Source: Candidatus Parcubacteria bacterium (GTDB taxonomy: Bacteria > Patescibacteriota > Patescibacteriia > UBA1558 > GWA2-36-10). Taken from it: a DNA stretch of 25,592 nucleotides. Position numbers and translations under genes: made by a program. The DNA lies in assembly GCA_003599205.1 (NCBI GenBank), contig QZJA01000013.1:1-25592 (forward strand), given 5' to 3'. The notes under the pieces were generated by a model. It was not told where the DNA came from, did not search any database, and worked only from the letters and a program-made list of their open reading frames with translations. Positions 15,625 to 23,396 of the stretch are shown here, one piece after another (position 1 is the stretch's first letter; the number at the start of each line of letters is the position of its first letter).

Positions 15625-16452
15625 ATGAAAATTTTAATTATTGGCAAAGGATATTTAGGCACGCGCTGTGCTGAAAGTTGGGGTGATGAAGTTATTTTGA
15701 GTGACAAAATTGTTAAAACAGTAGAGGACGTTGAGGCTTTATTGGCAGAACATCAGCCCGAGGCTGTGCTCAATGCTGCTGGCATAGTCGGCAAACCCAA
15801 TGTTGATTGGTGCGAAACTCATCAGTTAGAGACCATTGAGGGCAATACTATTTTACCAATTACTATTGCTCAGGCTTGTCAAAACAAAAATGTATATTTG
15901 CTTCATATGGGTACGGGCTGTATTTTTTACGGGTCTTCGCCTCATGGTGGACCATGGACAGAAGATGATTATGGTAATCCAGTAGCAGTCTATACTAGAG
16001 CTAAATATGCAGCTGACTTGATCCTGGCTACTTTGCCCAATGTCGGTATTGCTCGTATTCGTATGCCTATAGATTACAAATCGCACCCAGCCAATTTGAT
16101 AGACAAGCTTGCCAGATATCCCAAAATAGTAGACGTGGAAAATAGTGTTACTATAGTGGAGGACATGATCGCCGTTTTTCATCAGTTGCTGGAGAAAAAA
16201 GCTACTGGAATTTTTCATGTGACCAATCCTGGCTCCATAAAGCATCAGGAGATAATTGAACTTTACGAAAAATATGTTGACGCTAGTCATCATAACGAGT
16301 GGATATCAGAAGAGGATTTGGTAAAAATTGGTTTGGCTGACAAAAAAAGGTCAAACAACATCATGACTTCCAAAAATTTGGCTAAATATGGTATAACTAT
16401 GAGGCCGATTTTAGAGGCGCTAGAAGACACCATGAAGAAATACAAAAAATAA
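15625..16452 (+). CDS. NRS/ER-type dTDP-4-keto-6-deoxyglucose 3,5-epimerase/4-reductase (RmlD-related)
   Basis: The start is ATG 15625, one base after the rmlB stop (an in-frame TTG at 15583 would overlap rmlB), giving 275 residues. It is an SDR enzyme with the cofactor loop 'GKGYLGTR' (7-14) and catalytic Y123/K127 ('YTRAK'). It carries a set of motifs I associate with plant NRS/ER (UER1) and Mimivirus L780: 'NAAGIVGKPNVDWCETH' (50-66), 'TGCIF' (97-101), 'RIRMPI' (144-149), 'LARYPKIVDVENSVTI' (162-177), 'TGIFHVTNPG' (194-203) and 'RSNN' (242-245). Those enzymes do both 3,5-epimerisation and 4-reduction. Classical RmlD only reduces and needs RmlC, which is not in this window. Product would be dTDP-L-rhamnose. 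Bifunctionality is inference from motif likeness. Confidence 0.85.
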   Translation: MKILIIGKGYLGTRCAESWGDEVILSDKIVKTVEDVEALLAEHQPEAVLNAAGIVGKPNVDWCETHQLETIEGNTILPITIAQACQNKNVYLLHMGTGCIFYGSSPHGGPWTEDDYGNPVAVYTRAKYAADLILATLPNVGIARIRMPIDYKSHPANLIDKLARYPKIVDVENSVTIVEDMIAVFHQLLEKKATGIFHVTNPGSIKHQEIIELYEKYVDASHHNEWISEEDLVKIGLADKKRSNNIMTSKNLAKYGITMRPILEALEDTMKKYKK

Positions 16453-16453
16453 T

Positions 16454-17005
16454 ATGAAAGAAATTGAAGTCAAGGTAAAAATAAATAATCGAAAGGAAAT
16501 TTTAGACAAACTAAAAGAGCTTGGCTGTACTTTTAGCGAGCCAAAATTACAGAATGATATTATTTTTGTGCCAGCAGGGTTTACCTTAGGCCAAGATCTA
16601 AAAAAAGGTATAAATTTTTTACGTATTAGAAAGAGTAATAATAAAATTATTTTTACTCTTAAGCAACCACAGAGCAATGAGCTTGATTGTATAGAAAAAG
16701 AAATAGAAATAAATGATGCCGAAATTATGGCCGATATTATAAAACTTTTAGGTTATCAGGAGGCTGTCAGAGTAAACAAGACGCGAATTGAAATAAAATA
16801 TCAGGACTACACTATTTGTATTGATCAGGTAGATGGTTTGGGTGATTTTATTGAAACCGAAAGATTGATAGATGAGACCTTAGATCAAGACGCTGATAAA
16901 GTTCAGGAAGCATCATTGGTTTTTTTGGAAAGTATTGGCGTAGATATAACTCATAGACAAGACAAGGGATACGATACCTTGATGTATATAAAAAATAATA
17001 GTTAA
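16454..17005 (+). CDS. CYTH-domain protein (class IV adenylate cyclase/CyaB-like)
   Basis: 183 residues. It opens with the signature ExExK (E3, E5, K7 in 'KEIEVKVKI') and then alternates charged strands as in the CYTH triphosphate-tunnel fold: '[18 protein letters not shown]' (basic phosphate contacts), 'CIEKEIEI', 'RVNKTRIEI' and '[10 protein letters not shown]' (metal-binding acids). The CyaB/class IV form of about 180 residues with 'LKELG' near the N-terminus and 'VDGLGDFIE' fits best. Known family activities are adenylate cyclase, thiamine triphosphatase and inorganic triphosphatase, so the substrate is not decided. It is sandwiched between the NRS/ER-type gene (1-base gap) and rmlA (2-base gap). 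Confidence 0.85.
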   Translation: MKEIEVKVKINNRKEILDKLKELGCTFSEPKLQNDIIFVPAGFTLGQDLKKGINFLRIRKSNNKIIFTLKQPQSNELDCIEKEIEINDAEIMADIIKLLGYQEAVRVNKTRIEIKYQDYTICIDQVDGLGDFIETERLIDETLDQDADKVQEASLVFLESIGVDITHRQDKGYDTLMYIKNNS

Positions 17006-17007
17006 TT

Positions 17008-17730
17008 ATGAAAGGAATTATCTTAGCTGGCGGAGCAGGCTCACGTCTTCACCCTCTGACCAAAGTCACGTCCAAACAATTGTTGCCGGTTTATGACAAA
17101 CCGATGATTTATTACCCAATGGAAACTTTGATTGAAGGTGGTATCAAGGAAATCTTGGTGATTTCTGATCCACACAATATTGGCAATTTTGTCCGTTTGC
17201 TTGGTAGTGGTAAAGATTTTGGTATTAAGATTAGCTATGAAGTTCAAGACAAACCAGAAGGTATAGCCCAGGCTTTCATTATTGGTGAAAATTTTATTGG
17301 TGATGATAATGTTACTTTGATTTTGGGTGATAATCTTTTTGTCGGCGATGGTGATTTTTTGCGCGATGCTATCATGACTTTCAACTCTGGAGGAAGAGTT
17401 TTTGCCAAACAAGTCAAAGATCCCAACCGTTATGGTGTGGTGGAATTTGATAGCAAAAAAAATGTTATTAGCATAGAGGAAAAACCGGCCAATCCCAAAA
17501 GTGATTTTGCAGTAACTGGTCTTTATATTTATGATAATTCAGTAGTAACTAAAGCCAAAAATCTCAAGCCTTCAGCTCGAGGCGAATTGGAAATAACGGA
17601 TATAAATAATTTGTATTTGAAAGCTGGCAATTTAGACGTTAAGATTTATGAAAATTATTGGTTGGATACTGGTACTTTTGATTCACTACTTGAGGCCGGC
17701 AATAAAATTTATCAATTGAGAAAAAAATAG
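17008..17730 (+). CDS. rmlA: Glucose-1-phosphate thymidylyltransferase (short form)
   Basis: 240 residues. The nucleotide-binding N-terminus '[14 protein letters not shown]' (5-18) with '[19 protein letters not shown]' is the RmlA signature. '[11 protein letters not shown]' and 'LILGDNLF' (catalytic metal Asp in GDN) follow, as do '[20 protein letters not shown]', '[12 protein letters not shown]' and '[14 protein letters not shown]'. It makes dTDP-glucose from dTTP and glucose-1-phosphate, the first rhamnose pathway step. Typical RmlA is about 290 residues; this one lacks the C-terminal segment that shapes the allosteric interface, as in the shorter archaeal-style proteins, so feedback control by dTDP-rhamnose may differ (inference). 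UDP-sugar use cannot be excluded. Confidence 0.92.
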   Translation: MKGIILAGGAGSRLHPLTKVTSKQLLPVYDKPMIYYPMETLIEGGIKEILVISDPHNIGNFVRLLGSGKDFGIKISYEVQDKPEGIAQAFIIGENFIGDDNVTLILGDNLFVGDGDFLRDAIMTFNSGGRVFAKQVKDPNRYGVVEFDSKKNVISIEEKPANPKSDFAVTGLYIYDNSVVTKAKNLKPSARGELEITDINNLYLKAGNLDVKIYENYWLDTGTFDSLLEAGNKIYQLRKK

Positions 17731-17757
17731 AGTTTTAAAATTAATATATTTATATAT

Positions 17758-19113
17758 ATGGAAGAAGGTTCTTTGATAAGCCAACCTATCCCCAAGTTAA
17801 TTAGGGATTTGGCTATACCGGCTAGTGTTGGATTTTTTTTCAACACTATGTATAACGTAGTTGATACTTATTATGGAGGATTGATATCTACTCAGGCAGT
17901 TGCTGCTTTGTCACTATCATTTCCAGTATTTTTTATTATTATATCTCTTAGTTCAGGCATTTCTACAGGTACTAGCGCACTTATAGCGCATGCTTTGGGT
18001 GAGGGTAATCGTGAGGAAGCAAAAAAATATCTTACCCAAGCAATATCATTTACTATAATATTGTCATTAATATTATCAGTATTAGGTTGGGTGAGTGGGC
18101 CATATTTATTTGGACTTCTAGGTGCTAGCGGTGATTATCTTAAAATGGCCTTAAGCTATATCAATATTATTTTTGGTGGGACAGTGCTTTTTGCCTTATC
18201 CTTTGTGATAAATTCTAGTCTTACTTCACAAGGGGATACCAAGACCTTTAGAAATTTTCTGGTCTTTGGGTTTTTACTTAATCTGCTTTTAGATCCATGG
18301 TTTATGTTTGGTTGGTTGGGATTTCCAGCTTTGGGTTTAGCGGGCGTAGCTTGGGCAACATTGCTTATACAATTTTTTAGTGTTATATACATCTCTTATA
18401 AGGCAATAAAAAATGGTATATTATGCAAAAGCTGTTTGCACATGTTTAAGCCAGAGGCAAAATATTTTAAGGAAATAAGTAAACAGGGTTTTCCGGCATC
18501 ACTTAATATGATGACTATTGCTATTGGTATTTTTATAATTACTTATTTTATTTCTCCTTTTGGTAAGTCCGCAGTAGCAGCTTATGGTATTGCTACCCGT
18601 ATTGATCAGATATTCTTACTACCAACAATGGGTTTAAATATAGCTAGCTTAGCTCTAATTGGTCAGAATAACGGTGCTAAAAAATATGATAGGGTAAGAC
18701 TTGCTTATAAGACAAATTTAAAATATGGTTTTTGGATAATGTCTATTGGTATGGTTTTGGTGTTATTATTCAATAAATTTTTGATGCAATTTTTTTCCAA
18801 AGATCCTAATGTTGTAGATATAGGTACGCATTATTTATCAATATCAGCTTTTATTTATATTTCTTATGTTATTTCAGCGATATCAATATCAGCGCTTCAG
18901 GGTCTAAAAAAACCATTCTATGCTATTTGGATAGGAATATATCGTCAGATCATAGGGCCAATTGTATTTTTTGGGCTGTTAGCTACATTTTTAGGTTTTG
19001 GTTTATCAGGGGTATGGTGGGCTATATTTATTATCAATTGGTCAGCAGCTATAATTACATATTTTTATACAAAAAATTGTATGAAAAATAATTTAGGAGA
19101 CAGCAAACTTTAA
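17758..19113 (+). CDS. MATE-family multidrug/metabolite exporter
   Basis: 451 residues with about twelve membrane segments in two similar halves. The first half has 'LAIPASVGFFFNTMYNVVD' and 'GGLISTQAVAALSLSFP'; 'GISTGTSALIAHALGEGN' follows and is characteristic of MATE (NorM/DinF-like) antiporters. The second half has 'YGIATRIDQIFLLPTMGLN' and 'ALIGQNNGAKKYDRV', the corresponding repeated element. It would use Na+ or H+ gradients to export organic cations or other compounds. It is preceded by 27 bases and followed by 20 bases of almost pure A/T, unlike the tight junctions of other genes here. A member of the wider MOP superfamily acting as glycan flippase (Wzx-like) is less likely but cannot be excluded. 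Confidence 0.9.
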   Translation: MEEGSLISQPIPKLIRDLAIPASVGFFFNTMYNVVDTYYGGLISTQAVAALSLSFPVFFIIISLSSGISTGTSALIAHALGEGNREEAKKYLTQAISFTIILSLILSVLGWVSGPYLFGLLGASGDYLKMALSYINIIFGGTVLFALSFVINSSLTSQGDTKTFRNFLVFGFLLNLLLDPWFMFGWLGFPALGLAGVAWATLLIQFFSVIYISYKAIKNGILCKSCLHMFKPEAKYFKEISKQGFPASLNMMTIAIGIFIITYFISPFGKSAVAAYGIATRIDQIFLLPTMGLNIASLALIGQNNGAKKYDRVRLAYKTNLKYGFWIMSIGMVLVLLFNKFLMQFFSKDPNVVDIGTHYLSISAFIYISYVISAISISALQGLKKPFYAIWIGIYRQIIGPIVFFGLLATFLGFGLSGVWWAIFIINWSAAIITYFYTKNCMKNNLGDSKL

Positions 19114-19133
19114 TAAAAATTAATTTTTTATAT

Positions 19134-19361
19134 ATGTCACGAGACAAATTAGATAAGATATTGGATGAGATTCGTCCGGCCTTAGAGCGCGATGGCGGCA
19201 ACCTCAACCTAGTCAAATATGATGAGAAAAAGGGGATAGTAGAAGTTAGCTTTCAAGGCGCCTGTGCTCATTGCCCACTGGCTGATATAACGCTTAAAAA
19301 TTTAATTGAAGCAGAAATAAAATCTCAAATGCCAGAAGTCAAAGAGATTAGAGCGGTTTAA
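19134..19361 (+). CDS. Nfu-type Fe-S cluster scaffold (NifU C-terminal domain)
   Basis: 75 residues, the isolated NifU C-terminal domain. 'IRPALERDGGNLNLV' (13-27), then 'VEVSFQGACAHCPLADITLKN' around the CxxC pair C44/C47, and the closing 'AEIKSQMPEVKEI' match Nfu proteins throughout. Two monomers would bridge one Fe-S cluster and hand it to apo-proteins. No other Fe-S genes are in the window, so it is probably a genomic passenger of this operon rather than a part of glycan synthesis. It starts 20 bases after the MATE stop, at an AT-rich leader resembling that of MATE. No terminator is seen after it. Confidence 0.93.
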   Translation: MSRDKLDKILDEIRPALERDGGNLNLVKYDEKKGIVEVSFQGACAHCPLADITLKNLIEAEIKSQMPEVKEIRAV

Positions 19362-19368
19362 TTGTGTA

Positions 19369-19397
19369 TTGACTTTATCCACAAATATTGTTGTAAT
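19369..19397 (+). promoter_or_regulatory. Candidate promoter P1 for the cell-wall cluster
   Basis: TTGACT (19369-19374), a 17-base spacer and TGTAAT (19392-19397) form a near-consensus housekeeping promoter, starting 8 bases after the Nfu stop. Transcription would begin near 19404, about 40 bases before the ATG at 19446. The spacer contains a perfect DnaA box. Confidence 0.6.
19375..19383 (+). promoter_or_regulatory. Perfect DnaA box (TTATCCACA) inside promoter P1
   Basis: The nine bases equal the consensus high-affinity DnaA-binding site and lie directly between the -35 and -10 of P1. Bound DnaA would block RNA polymerase there. No second box is visible in this intergenic region, so it does not look like an origin. 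Binding is inferred from sequence only. Confidence 0.5.
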
Positions 19398-19404
19398 TTA
19401 GGAT

Positions 19405-19433
19405 TAGATTTTTTTGTTTGTTTATGCTAAAAT
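19405..19433 (+). promoter_or_regulatory. Candidate promoter P2 with extended -10
   Basis: TATGCTAAAAT (19423-19433) matches the extended -10 pattern TRTGnTATAAT with one change; the -35 at 17 bases is poor (TAGATT, 19405-19410). Transcription would start near 19440, leaving only about five bases before the ATG at 19446, so the message would be nearly leaderless, in keeping with the missing SD site. Confidence 0.55.
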
Positions 19434-19445
19434 AAGTCTAATTAT

Positions 19446-19805
19446 ATGAGATTTTTAGTCAGAATAAAATTGTTTTTCAAAGATAAGCTAGTTTTAGCCT
19501 TATCTATTTTTTCTTTAGGTTTTATTTTGGCTACTTGGGTGCAATTTTTGGGTAATAAAGTAGAGCACAGCCCCATTACAGTGCTTCATTACAATATTTA
19601 TTCGGGTTTTGATATGGTAGGAGAGTGGCGCTGGCTTTATTTAATACCACTGATAGTTTTGGTGGCCTCGCTGATCAATTTTTTGTTGGCCAGCTGGCTG
19701 TGGCAGCGCCAGCCAATCTGGTCTTATTTGCTTTTGACTGATAATCTCTTGATAAATTTCGCTAGTTTTATTTATATTTTAAATATTTTAAATTATAGTT
19801 TGTAA
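19446..19805 (+). CDS. Small membrane protein of unknown function at the head of the cell-wall cluster
   Basis: 119 residues. A basic amphipathic N-terminus ('RFLVRIKLFFKDK') is followed by three hydrophobic segments (about 15-35, 62-84 and 90-116). The loop between helices 1 and 2 holds 'VEHSPITVLHYNIYSGFDMVGEWRW' (about 39-63) and should face outside, or inside, as a small domain of some 25 residues. I do not recognise the family. It is the first gene after the promoter region and shares one base with mraY (TAATG), so it is co-translated with mraY. In this position other bacteria carry FtsL, MraZ or similar; it resembles none of them in length and topology. Confidence 0.7.
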   Translation: MRFLVRIKLFFKDKLVLALSIFSLGFILATWVQFLGNKVEHSPITVLHYNIYSGFDMVGEWRWLYLIPLIVLVASLINFLLASWLWQRQPIWSYLLLTDNLLINFASFIYILNILNYSL

Positions 19806-20854
19806 TGCCAGAAATAGAAATCATTAAAGTACTTACCTTAACAACTTTGGGTTTTATCCTAGCTTTTGTTTTGACACCAGCGTGGACTCATTTTTTGTAT
19901 AAGTACAAATTGATAAAAAACATTCGCAACGACGGCGGTACGCCAATTTTTTCCAAATTACACAAGACCAAGGCCGGCACGCCGACTATGGGTGGAGTAT
20001 TGATCTGGATGACAGTTTTGATTTTGGCTTTATTGTTTTTATGGTTTAGCAAGCTGTGGCCAGATTCAATTTTAGCTCAACTGAATTTTATTGATCGTCG
20101 CGAGACTTATCTACCACTGGGAGCCCTAGTGGCTTCTGCTTTGGTTGGACTTTTGGATGATTGGTTCAATGTTACTAGGCAGGGTGGTGGCAAAGGCGGC
20201 GGACTGACAATCAAACATCGTTTGTTTATTTACACTTTGATAGCTATATTTGGTGCTTGGTGGTTTTATTATAAATTGGATTGGGATGCCATTAGAATAC
20301 CTTTTTGGGGTATTTACAATATGGGCTGGTGGTTTATTCCATTTTTTATTTTTATTATTGTTGGAACTGCTTTTTCCGTCAACGAAGCTGATGGTTTAGA
20401 CGGCTTAGCGGCTGGTATTACGCTAGCTGCTTTTGCGTCTTATGGCACGATTGCTTTTTTTCAGGGGAATTACAATATTGCTACTTTCTGTGGAGTCATT
20501 TCCGGCGCTCTATTGGCTTTTTTGTGGTTCAATATCAATCCGGCTAGATTTTTCATGGGCGATACCGGAGCGATGTCTTTAGGTATTTCTTTGGGTATAG
20601 TAGCAATGGTCACTAATTATCCTTTGCTTTTGCCTATTATTGGTTTTCTGCTGATGTTGGAGACACTTTCGGTCATCTTGCAGTTGCTTTCCAAAAAAAT
20701 AAGAAAGAAAAAAATATTTTTATCAGCACCGCTTCATCATCATTTTGAAGCTCAGGGCTGGCCGGAAACAAAAGTAGTGATGCGTTTTTGGATAGTAGCC
20801 GCTGTTTTGGCAGTTTTGGGTCTGATCTTAGCGGTGATTGATTTGCGCCTATGA
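19805..20854 (+). CDS. mraY: Phospho-N-acetylmuramoyl-pentapeptide transferase
   Basis: 349 residues with about ten membrane helices. Family motifs are in order: 'KAGTPTMGGVLIW' (57-68), 'LLDDWFNV' with D118/D119, 'NEADGLDGLAAG' with D196 and D199, 'NINPARFFMGDTGAMSLG' with D253, and 'APLHHHFEAQGWPE' with the triple His 311-313. It transfers phospho-MurNAc-pentapeptide to undecaprenyl phosphate, making lipid I at the inner membrane face. All catalytic and Mg2+-binding residues are present. It overlaps the upstream gene by one base and murD by four (ATGA). An insertion of Gly-rich 'GGGKGGGLT' (127-135) sits in the cytoplasmic loop after the DDW motif. Confidence 0.97.
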   Translation: MPEIEIIKVLTLTTLGFILAFVLTPAWTHFLYKYKLIKNIRNDGGTPIFSKLHKTKAGTPTMGGVLIWMTVLILALLFLWFSKLWPDSILAQLNFIDRRETYLPLGALVASALVGLLDDWFNVTRQGGGKGGGLTIKHRLFIYTLIAIFGAWWFYYKLDWDAIRIPFWGIYNMGWWFIPFFIFIIVGTAFSVNEADGLDGLAAGITLAAFASYGTIAFFQGNYNIATFCGVISGALLAFLWFNINPARFFMGDTGAMSLGISLGIVAMVTNYPLLLPIIGFLLMLETLSVILQLLSKKIRKKKIFLSAPLHHHFEAQGWPETKVVMRFWIVAAVLAVLGLILAVIDLRL

Positions 20855-22263
20855 TAACAAGCTTCAAGGGAAAAAAAGTTTTAATAATGGGTCTCGGCCT
20901 GCATGGGGGAGCCGTAGCAGTAGTTAAATGGCTTTTGAAACAAGGGGCTATTTTGACAGTGACTGATATCAAGACCGAGCAGGAGTTAAAGAGTAGTCTT
21001 GATAAAATAAAATCGACAAAGAAAATAAAATTTACTTTAGGCAGACACGAATTGTCTGATTTTAAAGATCAGGATTTGATTGTCCAAAATCCCGGTGTGC
21101 CAACAGATTCAAAGTATCTACAGTATGCTAGGAAAAATAAAATACCGATTGTCAATGAGGCAGTTATGTTTTTTGGTTTATTTTCTGGCAACATAATCGG
21201 CGTTACCGGTACTAGAGGTAAATCAACTACTTCTAGTTTGATTCACGCTATTTTAAAAACAGAAATTAAAAATAATATTTTGGCTGGCAATATTGCCACG
21301 GTGCCAATGTTTTCCGTTCTGGATAAAATAAAAGAGGATTCTTGGCCAGTTTTGGAGTTGTCTAGCTGGCATTTGGATGGTATGGCTGAGTATCGTTTAT
21401 CTCCACAAATAGCGGTAGTAACCAATGTTTTGATTGATCATCTCAATCGTTACAAAAATTTTATTGCTTATAAGCGGTCAAAATTGGGCAATGTTAAGTA
21501 CCAAAAGAAAGATGATGTTGCTGTTTTGAATTTTGACAACAAAGATACCAAATCATTTGCTGGGAAAACAAAGGCTAAGGTTTATTACTTTTCTTTGAAA
21601 CGCAAAGTGAAAGGTACTTATTTAAAAAAAGATTGGGTGTATTTTTATGATGGTTCTCAACCAAAACGGATTATGTCTTTGAAAAACATAAAGATTTTGG
21701 GTGAGCATAATCGACAAAATATTTTGGCGGCAATTGCGGTTGCCAAAATATTGGGTATAAAAAATAAAAATATTGCTCAAGCAGTCAACAAGTTCAAAGG
21801 TGTTGAATATCGTTTGGAGTATAAAGGTAAAAAAAATAATATTGAAATATACAATGACTCAACCTCAACTACACCGGATGCTTGTATGGCGGCCATTGAG
21901 GCCATGACCAATAAATCTTTAGTTTTGATTGCCGGTGGGGAGGATAAACAGCTGGATTATAAAGATTTGGCAAAGCTCATAAAAAAGAAAGTTAGTTTTT
22001 TGATTTTATTGGCTGGTAGCGGTAGTGACAAACTAAGTCGAGAGCTCAAAGAAGTTGATTTTCCTGCCTACAAAATGCTGTCTGGCATAGATGATCTAGC
22101 TTTAGCTTATAGTTTGGCGCAGAAATATTCCAGTGGTCAGGACAAAGTAATTTTATTTTCTCCTGGTGCGGCTAGTTTTAATATGTTTGCCAATGAATTT
22201 GATCGCGCTAGGCAGTTTGATAAATTGATAAATGATCAGACGAAGAAGACAACAAAAAGATAA
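20851..22263 (+). CDS. murD: UDP-N-acetylmuramoyl-L-alanine--D-glutamate ligase
   Basis: 470 residues in three Mur-ligase domains. The N-terminal Rossmann-like domain has 'LIMGLGLHGGAVAVVKWL' (11-28). The ATP P-loop is 'GVTGTRGKSTTSS' (117-129), where most MurD have Asn in place of Arg122. 'ELSSWHLDG' and 'NVLIDHLNRY' form the central-domain metal region. The C-terminal domain has 'YNDSTSTTPDA', 'LIAGGEDKQLDY' and 'LFSPGAASFNMFANEFDRA', which are MurD-specific. It adds D-Glu to UDP-MurNAc-L-Ala. It overlaps mraY by four bases and ftsW by 32 bases. Confidence 0.95.
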   Translation: MITSFKGKKVLIMGLGLHGGAVAVVKWLLKQGAILTVTDIKTEQELKSSLDKIKSTKKIKFTLGRHELSDFKDQDLIVQNPGVPTDSKYLQYARKNKIPIVNEAVMFFGLFSGNIIGVTGTRGKSTTSSLIHAILKTEIKNNILAGNIATVPMFSVLDKIKEDSWPVLELSSWHLDGMAEYRLSPQIAVVTNVLIDHLNRYKNFIAYKRSKLGNVKYQKKDDVAVLNFDNKDTKSFAGKTKAKVYYFSLKRKVKGTYLKKDWVYFYDGSQPKRIMSLKNIKILGEHNRQNILAAIAVAKILGIKNKNIAQAVNKFKGVEYRLEYKGKKNNIEIYNDSTSTTPDACMAAIEAMTNKSLVLIAGGEDKQLDYKDLAKLIKKKVSFLILLAGSGSDKLSRELKEVDFPAYKMLSGIDDLALAYSLAQKYSSGQDKVILFSPGAASFNMFANEFDRARQFDKLINDQTKKTTKR

Positions 22264-23395
22264 TTTTATTACTTGGTTGCTTAAACCATTCTTTCCTGGA
22301 CGCGGCTCGGAACACAATCCTGACAAAGTGTTGCTTGTTAGTGTGGGTTTGCTTTTATTTTTGGGTTTAATATTTTTATCATCAGCTTCTTCAACCTTAG
22401 CTTTTGATAGATATTCGGATGCTTATCGTTTTCTCAAACAACAAATTACTCACGGTATCTTGCCGGGGATATTATTTTTTTATATAGCTTTTAGGATTAA
22501 TTATAAAGTATACGAAAAATTATTATGGTTATGGTTGGTTTTGTCTTTTATTTTATTGCTCTTAGTCCTTTTGGTTGGTGGTGATTTTGGTACAGCCAAA
22601 TCTTGGATAGTGATTGGTTCGGTTTCGGTCCAGCCAGCTGAAATGGTCAAACTGCTAGTTATTTTGTTTTTATCTAGTTGGTTTGTAGCCAAGGGCAGAG
22701 AAATAAAAGATCTAAAAGGCACAACTGTTCCTTTTGTGATATTTTTGGCTTTGATAAGTCTGTTGATAATTCTTCAGCCTGATTTTGGTACTTTGAGCAT
22801 AATAGTTTTGACCTCGCTGGCCTTATATTATGTAGCTGGTGCTAAGCTATCGCATTTATTAACTATGTTTTTGGCCGGGTTAGTGGGATTTTTTGTAATG
22901 ATAAAGACTGCTCCTTATCGGATGGAGCGTATTACTGCCTGGCTTGATCCTAATGTTGATACCATGAATGCTGGTTGGCAAATCAAACAGTCTTTAATTG
23001 CTGTTGGTTCTGGCGGTTGGTTTGGTATAGGTTTGGGAGCATCTAAACAAAAATCTTACTTACCTATGCCGGCTAATGATTCAATTTTTGCGGTGATTGC
23101 CGAAGAGTTGGGTTTTATTTTTACTTTTTTATTTTTACTTTTATTTGTTACTTTGATTTACAGAGGATTTTTGATTGCTAGAAGATCTCCTGATAATTTT
23201 GCCAAATTAGTTGCTTTGGGGATTACTACTTGGCTGGCATTGCAGATTTTTGTCAATATCGGCGGTATGATAAAATTAATGCCTTTAACTGGTGTACCCT
23301 TGCCTTTTATTTCTCTGGGTGGTACCAATCTAGTTGTGACTTTGATTGCTATGGGGATATTGGCTAATATTTCTAAATTTACAACCGAGCGTTGA
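22232..23395 (+). CDS. ftsW: FtsW (SEDS peptidoglycan glycosyltransferase)
   Basis: 387 residues with about ten membrane helices. A basic start 'MIRRRRQQKD' is followed by 'LIFLSSASSTLAFDRYSDAY' (about 46-65). Then come 'DFGTAKSWIVIGSVSVQPAE' with the QPAE signature, 'LQPDFGT', and 'MNAGWQIKQSLIAVGSGGWF' with 'LPMPANDSIFAVIAEELGF', the extracytoplasmic catalytic region. 'LTGVPLPFISLGGTNLVVTL' is the last SEDS signature. It polymerises lipid II at division sites, usually with a class B PBP, which is not in the window. RodA is very similar, but position between murD and murG argues for FtsW. The start overlaps murD by 32 bases, a long overlap; a later start is possible since the first 30 residues are only basic cytoplasmic tail. 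Confidence 0.93.
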   Translation: MIRRRRQQKDNFITWLLKPFFPGRGSEHNPDKVLLVSVGLLLFLGLIFLSSASSTLAFDRYSDAYRFLKQQITHGILPGILFFYIAFRINYKVYEKLLWLWLVLSFILLLLVLLVGGDFGTAKSWIVIGSVSVQPAEMVKLLVILFLSSWFVAKGREIKDLKGTTVPFVIFLALISLLIILQPDFGTLSIIVLTSLALYYVAGAKLSHLLTMFLAGLVGFFVMIKTAPYRMERITAWLDPNVDTMNAGWQIKQSLIAVGSGGWFGIGLGASKQKSYLPMPANDSIFAVIAEELGFIFTFLFLLLFVTLIYRGFLIARRSPDNFAKLVALGITTWLALQIFVNIGGMIKLMPLTGVPLPFISLGGTNLVVTLIAMGILANISKFTTER

Positions 23396-23396
23396 T

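Noticed and set aside
15853..16293. 146-codon open frame on the - strand
   Set aside because: It lies wholly inside the well-supported NRS/ER-type gene, its translation has no recognisable motif, and no gene here is on the - strand.
19362..19445. Origin of replication around the DnaA box
   Set aside because: Only one box, no cluster or unwinding region, and no dnaA, dnaN or gyr gene nearby; a promoter role is simpler.
23346..23396. Earlier ATG for murG
   Set aside because: It lies in ftsW; the extra residues are not MurG-like and ATG 23397 follows the ftsW stop by one base.
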